Assembly: GCA_016617855.1 (NCBI GenBank)
Contig: JAECUM010004444.1
Span: 1 to 64,000, forward strand
Direction of reading: 5' to 3'
Length of the DNA: 64,000 nt
Source of the DNA: Megalonaias nervosa
Lineage: Eukaryota > Mollusca > Bivalvia > Unionida > Unionidae
Part shown: piece after piece, positions 30,201-46,000 of the stretch
Layout: each line of letters starts with the position of its first letter
How positions within the stretch are numbered: position 1 is the first letter of the stretch
Translations under genes and position numbers: made by a program
The notes under the pieces: model-generated
The model's input: only the letters and a program-made list of their open reading frames with translations
Databases searched by the model: none
Told to the model about the DNA's origin: nothing

Positions 30201-33200
30201 TAAGTGAAACCACTATGGTTGTGACAGTGGCCATCTTGAAAATCTGGTTGCTGCTACCTTTCTAGAATAAATGTCAAATACACATGGGATTGTTACTGAA
30301 AGACCTTTGATAATGTCTAGTTTGTCCTAAATAAAAATGGTGTCAGTCTGACATACAATATGGCCACCATGTCAGCCATGATGAAAATTTTAATAAAAAA
30401 TCCTGAACAGAAAGTCATATTGACATGATGTTTTCATTAGAAGATTTCTTATGATATAAAGTTGATCCTCAATGGAAAAAGTACTGATCTGACATCAGTA
30501 CTGCTGCCATAGTGGCCATCTTGAAAATCTTTGTATTTCTATGCCTCTTGAATGGATGGTCATATCAGCATGGCTTGGTCACTAAAAGACTACAATATTT
30601 AATGTATTGTTGGTCCTAAATAAAATTATGCCAATCTTATGCCCAGTATGGCTTCCATGACAGCCATCTTGAAAATCTTGTTGTTGCTAGTTGTCTTGAA
30701 TGGAAAGCCATATCAACATTGGGTATTCACCAGAAGACTGCTTATGATGTCTAGATGGTCATAATAAGTGAAAATGACACCGCTTGGACATATAACCATC
30801 ACAGTGGCCAACATGAAATCTTTGTATTGCTATGCTTTCTGGATGGATGTTCATATCACTTTGCACTAAAAGATTTCTAATGATGTCTACTTGGTCATGA
30901 ATAAAATGGTGCTGATTTTACCTTCAGTATGGCCACCATGATTGTTGAGTATAATTTTGTTATCCGTACTCCTCCTACATGGAAAGTGAGATTGACATGA
31001 AGTTTACATGAGTAGACTTCTTGTGAGGTCTTCTTTGTCATAAATGAAAATGATGATGGGACATCCAATATTGCCTCCATGGCAGCCAACTTGAAAGTCT
31101 TATTATTGCTACTTACCCTAGAAAGTCTTGCTAAAATGGGGTTTGCACCATAAGACTTCTGATTGGGCCTAAATGGGCATCAATCTGACATTCAGTTTAG
31201 GCACCAGGTGGCCATGAATAGAATAGTATCAATCTTATTGGTACTTTAGAATGTATGGTCATATTTATATGGGGATTTTACCAGAAGACTTTTTATGATA
31301 TCTGGTTTTTGTCCTAAATGAAAATGGTGCTGATCTTAGATCCAATCTGGTCACACAATATCTAATTTGAAAATCTTGTTGTTGCTTAGAAATGTCATAG
31401 ATGGTTTCAGCACTCAGCGTTTGAAAAGAAGAAACTGTGTTCTCTTAAATTCCTGAAAATTATTTTTGGTCAGCAATCAAGATCTTATTAATTCATTGAT
31501 TTACACTTTTTGTTTAGTCTAAGCTTAGTAGCATCTGTTGAGACATGGAGGTCACTATTTTTTATGTTAAGATTTAAAGTTTGGTGGAAGTTAACGGACA
31601 ATGGGCTATGTGTACATCATAGTACAGTTCACAATAGAAGTATAGCATTCAGCAAAATCCTTGTCAGGGCAATATGAACTTCTTGTCGAAAATATATTTT
31701 AACAGTTGGATATTCTTGTCAGGCCTTCAGAATTTCTTTTAAGTTTCCTTGCTGATGGGGCAAATAAATGTCTGAATTTTACTTGCCAGTTAAACTTGTT
31801 TACTTCCCAGCATAAAGATCTTAAGTAAATTGCAAAGTACGTTTTCAAGATTACAAGATTTTAATATTGAAGTCATCTCAAATAAGTGCATATCACATAC
31901 AATCATTGCATATTTCATGCAATTATCACAAGGCAGGATGAGGGAATTTGTAAGCCTTTGCTAGAACATATGGATCCAAATAATCTGTGAGCCTTTGCTA
32001 TTAAATATGGATCCAAGTGATCTGTAAGCCTTTGCTAGAACTGTAAACATTAATCACATTTAAAATATTCAAAATTATCAGATTTCATTTTATCAGCAAA
32101 ACTTCAATAGAACATTTAATAATGTAACTTATATTTTCTGAATTATTGCATCACTATAAGTTTCCCAAAATACACTCTGTGATACAAATCCTTATGTGTA
32201 TTGCCAAAAATGCATTGTGATATGAATCGTTATGTGTAATGCCAAAAATGCACTGTGATAAGAATCCTTATGTGTTATGCCAAAAACACTGATACAAATC
32301 GTTATGTGTAATGCCAAAAATGCACTGTCTGATACAAATTCCTATGCATAATGCCAAAAATAAACTCTGTGATACAAATTCCTATGTGTAATGCCAAAAA
32401 TAAACTCTGTGATATGAATTCTTATGTGTAATGTCAAAATATATTCTGTGGTACCAATCCAAAGTGCAGTGCCAGAAATAGGAAGCTGCATAACAGACAT
32501 TAGTAGATTTCAATATTTCTGATTGGTAATCTATATCAGAATTATTGTATGCCATTGGGAAAATTCACTTGCTATGGATAACAGGAATTTTGAAGGTCTG
32601 CCTTTTCTAGATCATTCAGAATTATATTCATTAGACAAGAATGATTGAATAATAAACAATACAAAATTAAACTACATGAAAAAAATTATTATTTTGTTTT
32701 ATGTTATATTTTTTTCATTCATATCATGCAAACATTCCATTAAAAAAATGTCTGATGAGGTTTTCCTGTAGACATGCCACAAATACGTATCTACAGAGGC
32801 ATTAAGTGGAGGATATTCCAAATTGAAATTAATATACATGGTGCTAGATAGGAAGATGTCTTCAATTTCTGGTTGTTAGAAATATGGAAATAATTCTTAC
32901 TATTGTTTTCTTTATTATAGGAGCTGGAACAATGCAATCAATGATTTCTCAGATTTGCTGAGAGTTGACCCTCTGAATGCAGAGGCTCATGTACTTAGAG
33001 GCCGAGCTTATGCGAATATGGGACAGTGGAGTCTTGCAGTGGGTGATTTGTCAGCAGCCATTCATTTGAATCCAAACCACTGGAAGGCCTTCTACCACAG
33101 GGCTTGTATTCTCAGAAAGTATGCAATGGTTTTCATATTAGGCACTAACAATGTTACAATATATATACAAATAATGAAGACACTACTGAAAAATAAGAAA

Positions 33201-36200
33201 AAGAAAGACGTTATCTAGATTTCCATTGCTATATTGTATGAAGACATTCTTTGGAATTTTATCAAGTATTGTGTCATTGATAGTAGTAATCTTGACAAAT
33301 GTAGTTAATATTGTGGTAATTACTGGGTTCAAATGTAGTTAATACTGTGGTAATTACTGGGTTCAAATGTGGTTAATATTGTGGTAATTACTGGGTTCAA
33401 ATGTGGTTAATGTAATTACTGGGTTCAAATGTAGTTAATATTGTGGTAATTACTGGGTTCAAATTTAGTTAATATTGCCATTGTTACTGTTTTCAAATGT
33501 AGTTAATATTCTGGTAATTACTGTTTTCAAATGTAGTTAATATTGTGGTAATTACTGGGTTTAAATTTAGTTAATATTGCCATAGTTACTGTTTTCAAAT
33601 GTAGTTAATATTGTGGTAATTACTGGGTTCAAATGTAGTTAATACTGTGGTAATTACTGAGTTCAGATGTACTTAATATTGTAATTATTTGGTTGAAATG
33701 TGCTTATTGTAATTACTGAGATCAGATATAGTTATGATTGTGTAATTATTTGGTTCAAATGTAGCTATTTTTTGGTAATAATTTGGTTCAAATGTTAATC
33801 TTATAGTAAGTACTGAGTTTAGATGTAGATATTGTGGTAATTACTGGGTTCAGATGGTAAGTACTGGGTTCAGTGTAGTTATTATTGTGGTAATTACTAG
33901 TTTCAAACATAGTTATTATAGTGGTAATTACTGGGTTCCAATGTAGTTATTATTGCAGTAATTACTGGGTTCAAATGTAGTTATTATGGTGGTATTTACA
34001 GAGTTTCAGTGTAGTTATTATGGTGGTAATTACTGGGTTAAAATTTATCATTAGGAATAAGAGTTATAGAACATTTTATTTAACCATGGCTGTATGTAAT
34101 ATATTCCTTACATAGATATTAAAAGTGGAATTTATTATATAAGGTTAAAGACAAAATAGTATCTTTAAACTTTGGAATTGCTTCAGAGAAATGGAAAATT
34201 TATTTTTGGATTATGTTGTTAGATTAGAGAACATTTCTTATTTTAATAATATTTACCCAAATGCATTAAAATTGAAATGGCATCAGTGATTTTTCTGCTA
34301 TCTTGCCATTTGTAAGTTAATCCACTCACCTCAGTTCCATTGACTTCATTACCAAATATTATATTTAGGACGAGGCGGAAGGTAATTTTAAGTTCAGTGC
34401 CAAACCACAGCTGTAATAATTATCATTACAAATAAGTGTAATAGATGTGTTTTAAAAAATGATTAATTTTTTTATGTAGAGCTTATCCCAAGCGTGCCCT
34501 TCATGACTACAGCGTATCCTTGTTAATCTGCGACACAGAGGAAAATGTCATGTCATATCTACACAGAGGGATTTTATACAATTCAATGGGGAGGTAAGAG
34601 AAATCTGTTTTTATCACCACTGGTCATAGATCAAAAGAGCGTATTGGATGGTCTTGCATATGTTGTCTATTGTCCATCTGTTTTTATCACCACTGGTCAT
34701 AGATCAAAAGAGTGTATGGGATGGTCTTTCATATGTTGTCTATTGTCCATCTATTAGCACAAGTTTATTGCTAGTCCTCCTAAACTAGTTAAAGGGTAGC
34801 CATGAAAATTTACACACATTTCATCCGATGGTCAGGTTGGTCTTAAATGAGGATGGCACCAATTTAGTTGTCCAGTCATCTTGAAAATCATTGTTACTCC
34901 TTCAGAATGGATGGTCATATCAACATCGGGTTTTCACTAAAAGGCTTATTTTGATGTCTAATTGTTAATTATTGAAAAATGGTGCCAAACTGACATCTAG
35001 TATGGCCAACATGGCATCCATCTTGATAATCATGCTATTAATACTCCTCCTGAATGAAAAGTCATATTGACATTTGGCTTTCACTAGAAGACTTCTCATA
35101 ATGTCTAAATATTCGTACTGAAAATGGTACATATCTGATATCTAATATGGCCACCACAATGGCCAGTCATGAAAATCTTGTTATCACTACTTCACCTGAA
35201 CGAATGATCATGTTAACATGGAGTTTTCACTGAAACACTTATTATAATGTCTAGTTGGTGCCAATATGATGTTAAGTATGCCTACCACAATAGCCATCTT
35301 ACAAATCTTGTTCTAACTACACTTGAACAGAAAGTCATATTGACGGGTTTTTCACCAGAAGACTTCTTATGATGTCTAGTTCGTCCTAGGTGGAAATGGT
35401 GCAACTTGCTTATCCATTATGGCTGCCACAGTGGCCATCTTAAAAGTCTTGTTATAGCTACACCCCTTGATTTAATGGTTGCATCAACATAGGGTATTTA
35501 CTGAAAGGCTTTTTATGGTGTCTTGTTTTTCCTAAACAAAAGTGGTGCTGCACAGACATCCAATATGCCCACCAAAGTAGCCATCTTGAAAATAATATTA
35601 TCACTAGTTCTCCAGAATGAATGATCATATCAGCATGGCTGCCACAGTGACCATCTGGAAAATAATATTATCACTACTTGTCCAGAATGAATGATCATAT
35701 CAGCATGGCTGCCACAGTGGCCATCTGGAAAATAATATTGTCACTACTTGTCCAGAATGAATGATCATATCAGCATGGCTGCCACAGTGGCCATCTTGAA
35801 AATAATATTATCACTACTTGTCCAGAATGAATGATCATATCAGCATGGCTGCCACAGTGGCCATCTAGAAATCATATAATGGCTACGTATCCTAGATGGC
35901 TGGTCATCTTGTCATGATTGTACTTTCACCAGAAAACTTTTGTGATGTCTAGTTGACCCTGTGGGGAAATGGTGGACATGTGATATCCAATATTGCCACC
36001 ATGGCAGCCATCTTTAAACTTTTGTTATTGTCACTTCTTCAAAATGGAAGACATGTCAAAATGTTGTTTTCACCAGAAGACTTTTATAAAGTCGTGTTGG
36101 TCCTATATTTAAATGGTGTTGATCTGATGTCCAGTGGTGGCCATCTTGTTATCACTGTTCTTCTTAAATGGAAAGTCATTTTGACATGGAATTTTCATTA

Positions 36201-38015
36201 CAAGAGGTTTTTTGGCATCTAGTTGGTCCTAAATGAAAATGATGCAAATTGATCTTAAAAATGGACACAATAGTAGCCATCTTGAAAATACTGTTAAACT
36301 GACTGCTTCCAAATGGATGGCCTGTTAATATTAGGTTTTCATCATTATACTTCTTATGATACCTAGTTGACCCTAAATAAAAATGGTGCCTCCCATGCAT
36401 TCAGTAAGGATGCCACAACAGCTGTCATAAAAATCATACAATACTACTCTAGAATTTAAGGTCTTACTGACATGGGGTTTTCACCAGAAGATTTGTAATG
36501 ATATCTGCTTGGTATTAAATGACAACGGTGCCAATCTTACATCCAGTGTATCCATTACAGCAGCTATTTGTTGAACATCCTGTTATTGCTGAAGAATATC
36601 ATAGATGGTTTCAACACTTGGCAGGTAAAAGAAATGGTCATGTCTTCAATTCCAGGAAATTTTTTTCTCCCATTGGAGCATCAGTCCTTTTGAGGAACTC
36701 TTGTTTATTCATTTAAAAAATTTTCATGCTAAAAAGTCTTGATGTATTGTAAATTGATCATTATTCATCGGAGAGTACCAGTGTTTGTGGTTTATGTTTG
36801 TTGCCATGGATCATGAATTAAAAGACCCACCAAACAATCATCATGTGGTGGAAATAATGGGACCCACTCCACCAGTCAATAAATTTCAGTACTGTTGTTA
36901 ATGTCATTTTCGAAAATTGCAAAAACTGACAACCACCAAAATAAATGGATTGACAGTAGTATCAGAGAGGATGTGTTACCTTGCTTACGTCCACTGCTTC
37001 ATAGCCACTTGTCCAGGGCTTCTGACTGTTAGAAGAAAAAGGTTCCTGTCCAGGGGTGCTAACTGTTAGAAGAAAAAGCTTCATGTCCAGGGCTGCTGAC
37101 TGTTAGAAGAAAATGCTTCCTGTCCAGGGCTACTGACTTTTAGAACAAACAGCTTCCTGTCCAGGGCTACTGACTGTTAGAACAAACAGCTTCTTGTCCA
37201 GGACTACTGACTGTTAGAACAAACAGCTTCCTGTCCAGGACTACTGACTGTTAGAACAAACAGCTTCCTGTCCAGGACTACTGACTATTAGAACAAACAG
37301 CTTCCTGTCCAGGGCTACTGACTTAGAACAGACAGCTTCCTGTCCAGGACTACTGACTTTTAGAACAAACAGCTTCCTGTCCAGGGCTACTGACTTAGAA
37401 CAAACAGCTTCCTGTCCAGGGCTACTGACTTAGAACAAACAGCTTCCTGTCCAGGGCTACTGACTATTAGAACAAACAGCTTCCTGTCCAGGGCTACTGA
37501 CTTAGAACAACAGTTTCCTGTCCAGGGCTACTAACTTAGAACAAACAGCTTCCTGTCCAGGGCTACTGACTGTTAGAACAAACAGCTTCCTGTCCAGGGC
37601 TACTGACTTAGAACAGACAGCTTCCTGTCCAGGGCTACTGACTGTTAGAACAAAAAGCTTATCTGGCACTTTATCTCAGACGTTTTACAAAGATTTTATT
37701 AAAATTTTTACATATACGGTCGGTATTCTTTCATATCTCAGAATTATTATTATTAGTATCATAGTGTGACAGAGTTAGTTTTGTTTGTATCATAGAATTT
37801 TATTAGCATCTTAGAATTACTTGATATCTGTTAGTATGTATTTACCTAGGAACCCATCCACAAATTTCATAAAAATCTCATTTTTCACACAGTCATAAAA
37901 ATTATTATATATGTAAATAAATGAATTCACAGTGTACAAAACCACTCAGGTTCACCTTTTAAAATTGATTTTTGAATAAATACAATGCACTGAATATCGT
38001 TGTTGTTGTTGTTGC

Positions 38016-38057
<42 letters not shown>

Positions 38058-40052
38058 CAAGATTGCTTTATGTGCACAGTACAACAAAGTTATAATTATG
38101 GGTGTCTGTTGTTCTTTCCCAAATTTGATCCACACAAGATTACTGTACTTTAATCTGTCCTAGAAATGAAATCATCACTAACTTAAAAATATACATTGAT
38201 CTTAGTTTGTTCAATCAGTAAAAAGAATGTTTGGATTAGTCAGTTGCCCAACTTGCCAAGATCAAAAGACAGTCAGCTTATGTGAGAAGCCTGTGAAGAA
38301 CAGAAAATCAGAATAATCAGTATATGGCTGCTTGTTGTGACTCATGAACTGAAACTTCATTGCTTTCACAGACACATTTTGAATATTGAATGACCCCAGA
38401 CCCTAATGAAAAGGGATGTAACTTGTATCTTTTCTCAAAGATGAACATTGTATCATCAGAGATAGCTTTAATTCACAATCAGATAGATGAAAATGTGTAA
38501 CTATACCTTTCACACAGGCACAAAAGATGACTTCTGTTTCTGCTGCGATAACATAACTTCTTTTCCCACCATAGCAAAAGAATTGCTTCAATTCTCTCAT
38601 GTAAGGATATAAACTACTTTGCTTTTGAAGCTGACATGTTGACATTCTTGACTTTAACATTGTGACTGGAGTACAGTAAGTACAATCAAAACATGAAATG
38701 GTTAAACATTGATTCACATGATATGCCTTTATCTAACAAATGCCTTGCTCATCAAACAAAAAAAGTGTTTAATTGCATACTTGGATTGGTCACTGCTGAT
38801 ACGCTCCAGTGACCGCTTAAGGTAGGATGAATCCATTGTTTGGTTAGGGAACACCTGGCTCCTGACTGCTGGAGGCAGGTGACCATGAAATACAGGTCAT
38901 TTATGTAGGAAATTTGCTGGGGTGAAATTAGAATGGCCATTGAGACTAGGTGACCGTTAGGACAGGTTTGAATGTACTTCCATAATTTTCCTTCCAGAGC
39001 AGAGGATGCAGTTCCTGATTTTGAGAGTGTTCTGAAGCTGAATAAAGATGTGGCCTGTGCTCATGTCAACCTGGGGCTGATACTTATGCATCATTATGAA
39101 AATTATCACAGGTAGATATAATATAATCTTATATTACCTCTGGCAGCTTAAGTTGAGATGGGGTGGTATACTGGAATCAGCTCATCCATTTTTCCATGAC
39201 ACTTTTGTTTACTTAGTGTATCCTAAACCATCTGAGATATCTTCATGGGACTTGGTATGCTTTTATATCATGACTAGACACTGGGTCCTGTAAACAAGTG
39301 AGGTCTGTTTGATCTGCATTTTAAGAGTTATCTCCAATTTTTATTACAGATTGTGTCACATCATCTCACTATTATCCATTCAATATCTCCAGAACCATGT
39401 GAGATATTTTCATGAAACTTGGTATACATTTATATTGTGACAAGAGTTTGTATCCCATACATGATTTGGCTTTGTTAGAGTGGGATATTTAGAGTTATCT
39501 CTCCAATTCTTTTTATTAGAGTGGGATATTTAGAGTTATCTCTCCAATTCTTTTTATTAGAGTGGGATATTTAGAGTTATCTCTCCAATTCTTTTTATTG
39601 CACATCATATCTTGCTCAGAGTATTCTGTAGGTGCTAGCTGACTGACAGTTCTAAGTTATCCATTTTTGTCACTGAAACTATTGGATGAAGCTAATTTGT
39701 AGATAAAGATGGTTCGTTTAAGTGATTTTCCTGACATTGTTGTCATAGAATTCTAACAAATTATTTTTCTCTGTACATGCACAATTTATTTGAAAGACAG
39801 ATAATTGTATATCGAAGATATTCAGGTTGTAGGTAAATGTCCTCTTCGATTTAGTTCATATTCCATACATTCTTTACAATATCTAAACAAATTTTATTTT
39901 GTTATGAAATAAGGGCTATCAAGAAGTTCACCGCTGCCATCAAAGTGGATCCAACCTATGTCCGTGCATATGTCTGTAGAGCAGAAGCCTACCACAAAAT
40001 ACATGAGGTAGAGTACATTCAGCACTATCCAATAATTCTGATAGTTAGCCTA

Positions 40053-40097
<45 letters not shown>

Positions 40098-43000
40098 TGT
40101 AGTTGTAGTTATTATTTGTATTGTTCTTGTTGCTGTTGTTATTATTGTTATTATTATTGAGATTGATGCAGGTTAACCCTACAGTAACACTTGTCTTATA
40201 AAATAAATTTGTTTATAACATGTACTACCAATATTTGGTCTTAGATATCTCTTAATCCTGGCACAACTCAAAACTTCAGCCAAGCTTAAAAATCCCCAGA
40301 TAAAATTCTTTGGTTATATTTTAGAAACCAATAGCTTGCAGATCATAATTAATGCTATTACACAGCAGTGATTCATTTCTATTGAGTATGGACCTACCAT
40401 AATCTAACTGGTATATAATTTGTATGTATAATTGCATGCAGTTAATTATATCAAATTTTTGACCTTATGTTTTATTTACCCCCACCCTTACTTATACATG
40501 GATTAATAAGATTGTAAATCATTCTTGTTATACCATTTTTATACCATTTTATTATCCCATAATGTAGTTGTGGACTATAGATCCCAAGTACAGCATTATA
40601 GCAGGAATCCCATTTATAATTATAAGAATAATGCAGTTTGGTGATAGAATTAGTTATGATTAAAACTATGATACATTTTTCATAATCTACAAATACCTTT
40701 GAAGTGGGTTCTTCATAGTCTTTTCATTGGTTGTTAGTTATTTTTCCAAGCAATCGGTGTATGATCTTTTCAACTTTCGACTGTAGAAAAATAGTTACGC
40801 TAATATTGGGTTTAATCCTTTGTCTAGAAAATTTTATTGTTTAGGCTCTTACAGCATTTGTAAAAGTATGTCTTAGTTTGATTGTATGTGTGATTGGGAT
40901 ATCAGATATATCAAAGGGTGGGGTGACAAAGGGTGTTGTTGAAGTTGTGGGTGCTAGGGTGAATGTGATTTCTCTATCAATACTCTATGAGTCCCCTTCC
41001 TACTATGTTTGCCTGATTTATTGTATGACCGTGATTTTCTTTCCAGTTTTTACTTGATTAGCTAAATGTTTTTCCACTTGTCACACCTGTCACTCAAGTA
41101 TGGTTCTTGGCTCATAGTTAAGTTTCTCTCTGGAGGAAATTGTTTGCACCATCAAAATAATTACCTGAAAGCAGCACATCTTTAGGCCCAAGATAACACT
41201 CTTGACATAAGATGCTGTCGAGATAAGTGGGGGTTGGTTTGAAAAAAAAAAATTCCCATACAGTTGAAATTTTTTTAGTAAGTGTTTACTTGTCATCAGT
41301 GCATAGGAAATACACTTTGTAAGTGTTTACTTGTCATCAGTGCATAGGATATGCACTTTGAGAAAATAAACAATGGAAATTTTGAATAAATTAAGACCAA
41401 AGATAAAACCAGTTTGAAATGTATTTTGTCAACTTAAATTTGTGTTACCTTTGTGTTATACAGTCCATAATGTGTGAAGTAGGGTACATGCACATGAATA
41501 TAGGTCACATGTTAGAAAATTCCTGCATGTCACATCCCATTAGAACATTTATACAATGTATAAATACATCTGTAAAAAAATGGTAGTCATATTTTATGTA
41601 CTGTAGAATCCATTGGCAACCAACATGTGTCACTAAACAGTTTTGATATGCATTGTCCCCCTTCAGCATATGGCTGTTTAGTTGTTACGGTATTTATATG
41701 CTACATGTACTTAAAGTCCCTCTGTGCCTGAGACAGCAAATGTAAACTTCTTAATAAGGCTATCTAGGGAAAAAGGCTACTCATAGGGAAAAAGGCTACT
41801 CATAGGGAAAAAGACTACTCATAGGGAAAAGGCTACTCATAGGGAAAAAGGCTACTCATAGGGAAAAAGGCTACTCATAGGAGAAAAGGCTACTCATAGG
41901 GAAAAAGGCTACTCATAGGGAAAAGGCTACTCGTAGGGAAAAAGGCTACTCATAGGGAAAAGGCTACTCATAGGGAAAAAGGCTACTCATAGGGGAAAAG
42001 GTTACTCATAGGGAAAAAGGCTACTCATAGGGAAAAGGCTACTCATAGGGAAATGAAAACCTGTTACTAAGTTTTGTATTAATTAAGCATAAATAAAACT
42101 TGTACTTCTGTAAAACACTCACAAAATCCAGAATAGAGTAATGCATATGATTAAAAATATCCTGTAGAAAATGAAACTTGCATGTCATGTTAAATTTGTT
42201 CCTGTCGCCAATAACTTTGGAAAATGCAAAGATCAGTCAGATTTCATTGCTTGTATACAAGTTTGGTGCCGACTTCTTTTGATAAAGGGTGCAATATTTT
42301 TATAAATTAAAGATTGTAGCTGGCTTGTTTTGATGCAAGGTGCACATACTATTCAAGTCGCCGCAAAAACCAACTTCTGAGAACCAAATGTATGCCCATT
42401 TGTTAATGCGACAGCAGCATTAAAGCCTGGCAACAACATCAAATAATTGTAGAGCAAAGTATGAGTTGAAACTGGCAGCTTGTCTACGTAAACAATAAGA
42501 AAAACAAAGAATTTGTTAAAGTTGGAATCTAGGACTTCTGACAACTTGTAGTTATTTTTTTGTCTCGATGTTGACATAAGCATGACAAATTTTGTAGTAG
42601 TAATAGACCATTTATTATAAATTGCTAAAGTTTAACATATTCAAGACAATTTTCTTTATAGGCACTGAGATAGGTCAGGTTTCTCATTGGCTTGAAATGG
42701 GTTCATATTTTTCTCAGTCTGTGATGTGTTGATATTTTCCTCGATTTTTGGTGGTTGATATTTTTCACAGCTTTTGGTGGGTTGATATATTCCACAGCTT
42801 TTGGAGTGTTAATATTTTGCACAGCTTTCGGTGGGTTGATATTTTCCTCAGCTTTTGGCGGGTTGATATATTCCACAGCTTTTGGAGTGTTGATATTTTG
42901 CACAGCTTTTGGTGGGTTGAGAATAAATAGCATTTTACCAGACATTTGTGTTTATTTACAAATACCATCAAAGATGTGAGTTCATAATTTTAATCTTGGG

Positions 43001-46000
43001 AACATCATGGTGATACATGGATGTGGCATATACCATTATGGTTGGTATAGCAGCTATCAAGCTCTGCTTTGGAACAGATATCCTTCATTAAAGAAAGTAG
43101 TTTTGTTGATGCCAACCAATTGCATGTTGTAACACAAATTTGTCACCTCCATTGGCAGCAGGTAAAAATATTGTTTCCAAGAACCTTCATTTACCTTTCA
43201 TTAGCCATCACCTTTTCCTTGATCATAGCGAATATTGGGGCACCACTTCCAGTGTCCTTCTGACATCATTTTTCCTGAAACTGTGGTCCTTCACAGCCTG
43301 TGATGCTTGTTAAAGTGTCATGTCCATGAATTTTATTAAAATTAGTTCCTGCATTGACATCCTCTTTTCCATTCGCTGCCTACAGTGCTTTGTAGGATGG
43401 TATTGGTCACTCCTGATTGAAACACTGACAGTTCCAGCACCCTTAGTTGTCTGACTTTATTCTTGGTAGTTATGCTTTTCGCTGTGACCAGGGTAATTCT
43501 GGATTTACATCTATTGTTGAACCTGTCGGATTTGTCATGATAGATCCATGGAATCTGATGGAGTGTACAACCACCAGTTTTTGGTTTTGACTAAGATGTA
43601 ATTTGTAAGATGGTTGATTAGTCAGTCATAACTTGTTTTTTTTGCAGCACTTATCTCCATCATGAACTCTGAGAAGGCTCTGTTTAAGCTGTCAACTCTA
43701 CTAGCTCTGTTTAAGCTGTCTGTCAGTTCTACTAGCTCTGATGAGTTCTGCAGAAATGTTTTCTGTGCCTGCTGCCTTGCTGGGCTTGAGTGACTTGATT
43801 GCTGCCCCAGTGACTTGCCTTGTTTGAGTGACTTGATTGCTGCCATGGTGACTTGTTTGCTGCCCCAGTGATTTGATTGCTTGAGTGACTTGATTGCTCT
43901 TAACTCCCAGCCTTTTCTTTCAAAATGGGAAATAGTTATCTTTCAATGTACAATAAAATACAATGGTCACACTTGGATCCTGTCTTGGTACTTGTACCAA
44001 GAGTGGGGGAAATGCTTGTAGGTCAGTGTATAGTAGGGTATAGTTGTTACACTTGAATCCCCTATTGGTAGAAGTACCAAGATGGGAAGTCATTGTTGTT
44101 AGTAAGTCACACTTGAGTCCCTCTTTTTACAGCTTACATACACCAAGTTTTTGTCAGTGTTTTGTATGGTACAGTAGGTTACATGCGGGTCCCCTCTTGG
44201 TACATACACCAAGAGGGTGAAGTCATTGTCAATTACTGTACAATAGAGTACAGTGGTCACACTTGGGTTCCATCTAGGTGGAAGTTGTCTGTCACTTTTC
44301 AAAAGGGTACAATGGTCACACTTGGGTTACATCTAGGTGGAAGTTGTCTATTACTGTTCAAAAGGGTACAGTGGTCACACTTGGGTTTCATCTAGGTGGA
44401 AGTTGTCCATCACTGTTCAAAAGGGTACACTGGTTACACTTGGGTCCCCACTTGGCACATACACCAAAAATGGAAGTCATTGTTCATCACTTGGGTCCCA
44501 TCCAGGCAAAAGTCATTTTTTACTATACAGAAGGGAAAAGTGATCACGCTTGGGTCCCGTCTTGGTACATGTACTTAGATTTGAGAAATTGTTGTCTGCC
44601 AGTGTACAGTAGAATACAATGGTCACACTTGGGTCCCCTCTTGGTATATGTACAAGAGGGGGAACAATTGGTGTCTTTCAGTATACAGTAGGGTATAATA
44701 GTGACACCTGGGTCCACTTTTGGTTCATGTCAATCATGCAATGCATACATCTCTGCCAGCAATAGTATTGGTCAGCAGTCCATAAGGTAGTGGCACATGT
44801 GTTAGGGTTTGAGTGACATATGATAATACATTAATTATTTTTTGTGATGTCAAATTTTTATTTCTTTTATTGTTTTCCTAAAGAAATTAAGAATTTTTTA
44901 AATTACTGCCTTCTTATTTTTATTTCTGTGACCTAGTTATTCTCTCTCTCTCTCTCTCTCACACAGAATTGGGATAAAAAAAACAGCACAAACGCCGATA
45001 ATTCTCTGCAACTAGTTTCACCTTTAATACATGCTTCTTCAGGCACAAAATGATTTGAAAGAATCGAATTGCCAATATATATTGTGCATGGAGACTTGAA
45101 TAGACTCATAAAAGAAACTTATTGGATTCATAAATTAGATACTTTGTATCCTAATGGCCTTAATACCAATGCACTATATAAAATTGTATAAATGTTTTTT
45201 TGTTTTTTTAAATTCATAAATTGTATATCCTTTATAACAATATATTTATATGTATGACTGTTTGTCTCTATTTTATTTTATTATTTTCTCTCTCTCTCAC
45301 AAACACACGCACTGTAATCTTAGTGTGTGTTGATTCATTTTTGTCTTTTTACAACCATTGGAATGTGGATTCTATTTAATTGTCTACCCTGCACCAGTGA
45401 AATTGCTAACCATATTACACTTAGTACTGCCTATATCTTGAATAGAAGTTAAATTTAGAACATGACCAAGTTATGGGTTACAGTAATTTAAAACATGAGA
45501 TAGATCAGGTGAGAAAGTTGCCATAATACAATAAGATTTGCATCTACACTTCAAAAGAATTTCAAAGTGAGATTTATGATACAGTATTATAAAGAAAGAG
45601 TTTCAAGGCAAAATTGTATGACATATTTTATTTATTCCAGTTGAGTCAGGCATTGAAGGATTTCACACGGGCCATTCATCTTCGCCCAGATGTCCACCAT
45701 TACTACATGTACAGGGTTTGTATAATTTATGTACTTAATACACTTCACTCTCCTACAGAGTTTTACAAAAGAATACTTAGAAGTAATTTTGCTGAAAATT
45801 TTAACTTAGAAGGAGCTAACTCTTTATATCACTACAACAGGTCACATCCAAGTGAGGTAAAACTGACTTCTGTTTATGACATAATCTGATTACTGTCTTC
45901 TATATACCACATAATCTGATTACTGTCTTCTATATAGCACATAATCTGATTACTGTCTTCTATATACCACATGATCTGAGTACTGTCTAATATATACAAC

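Noticed and set aside
38403..38717. 104-codon minus-strand frame with several Cys
   Set aside because: No recognisable Cys-motif spacing or family; insufficient support for a gene.
44278..44691. 137-codon frame
   Set aside because: Repeat-derived, no homology recognised, overlapping frames equally open.
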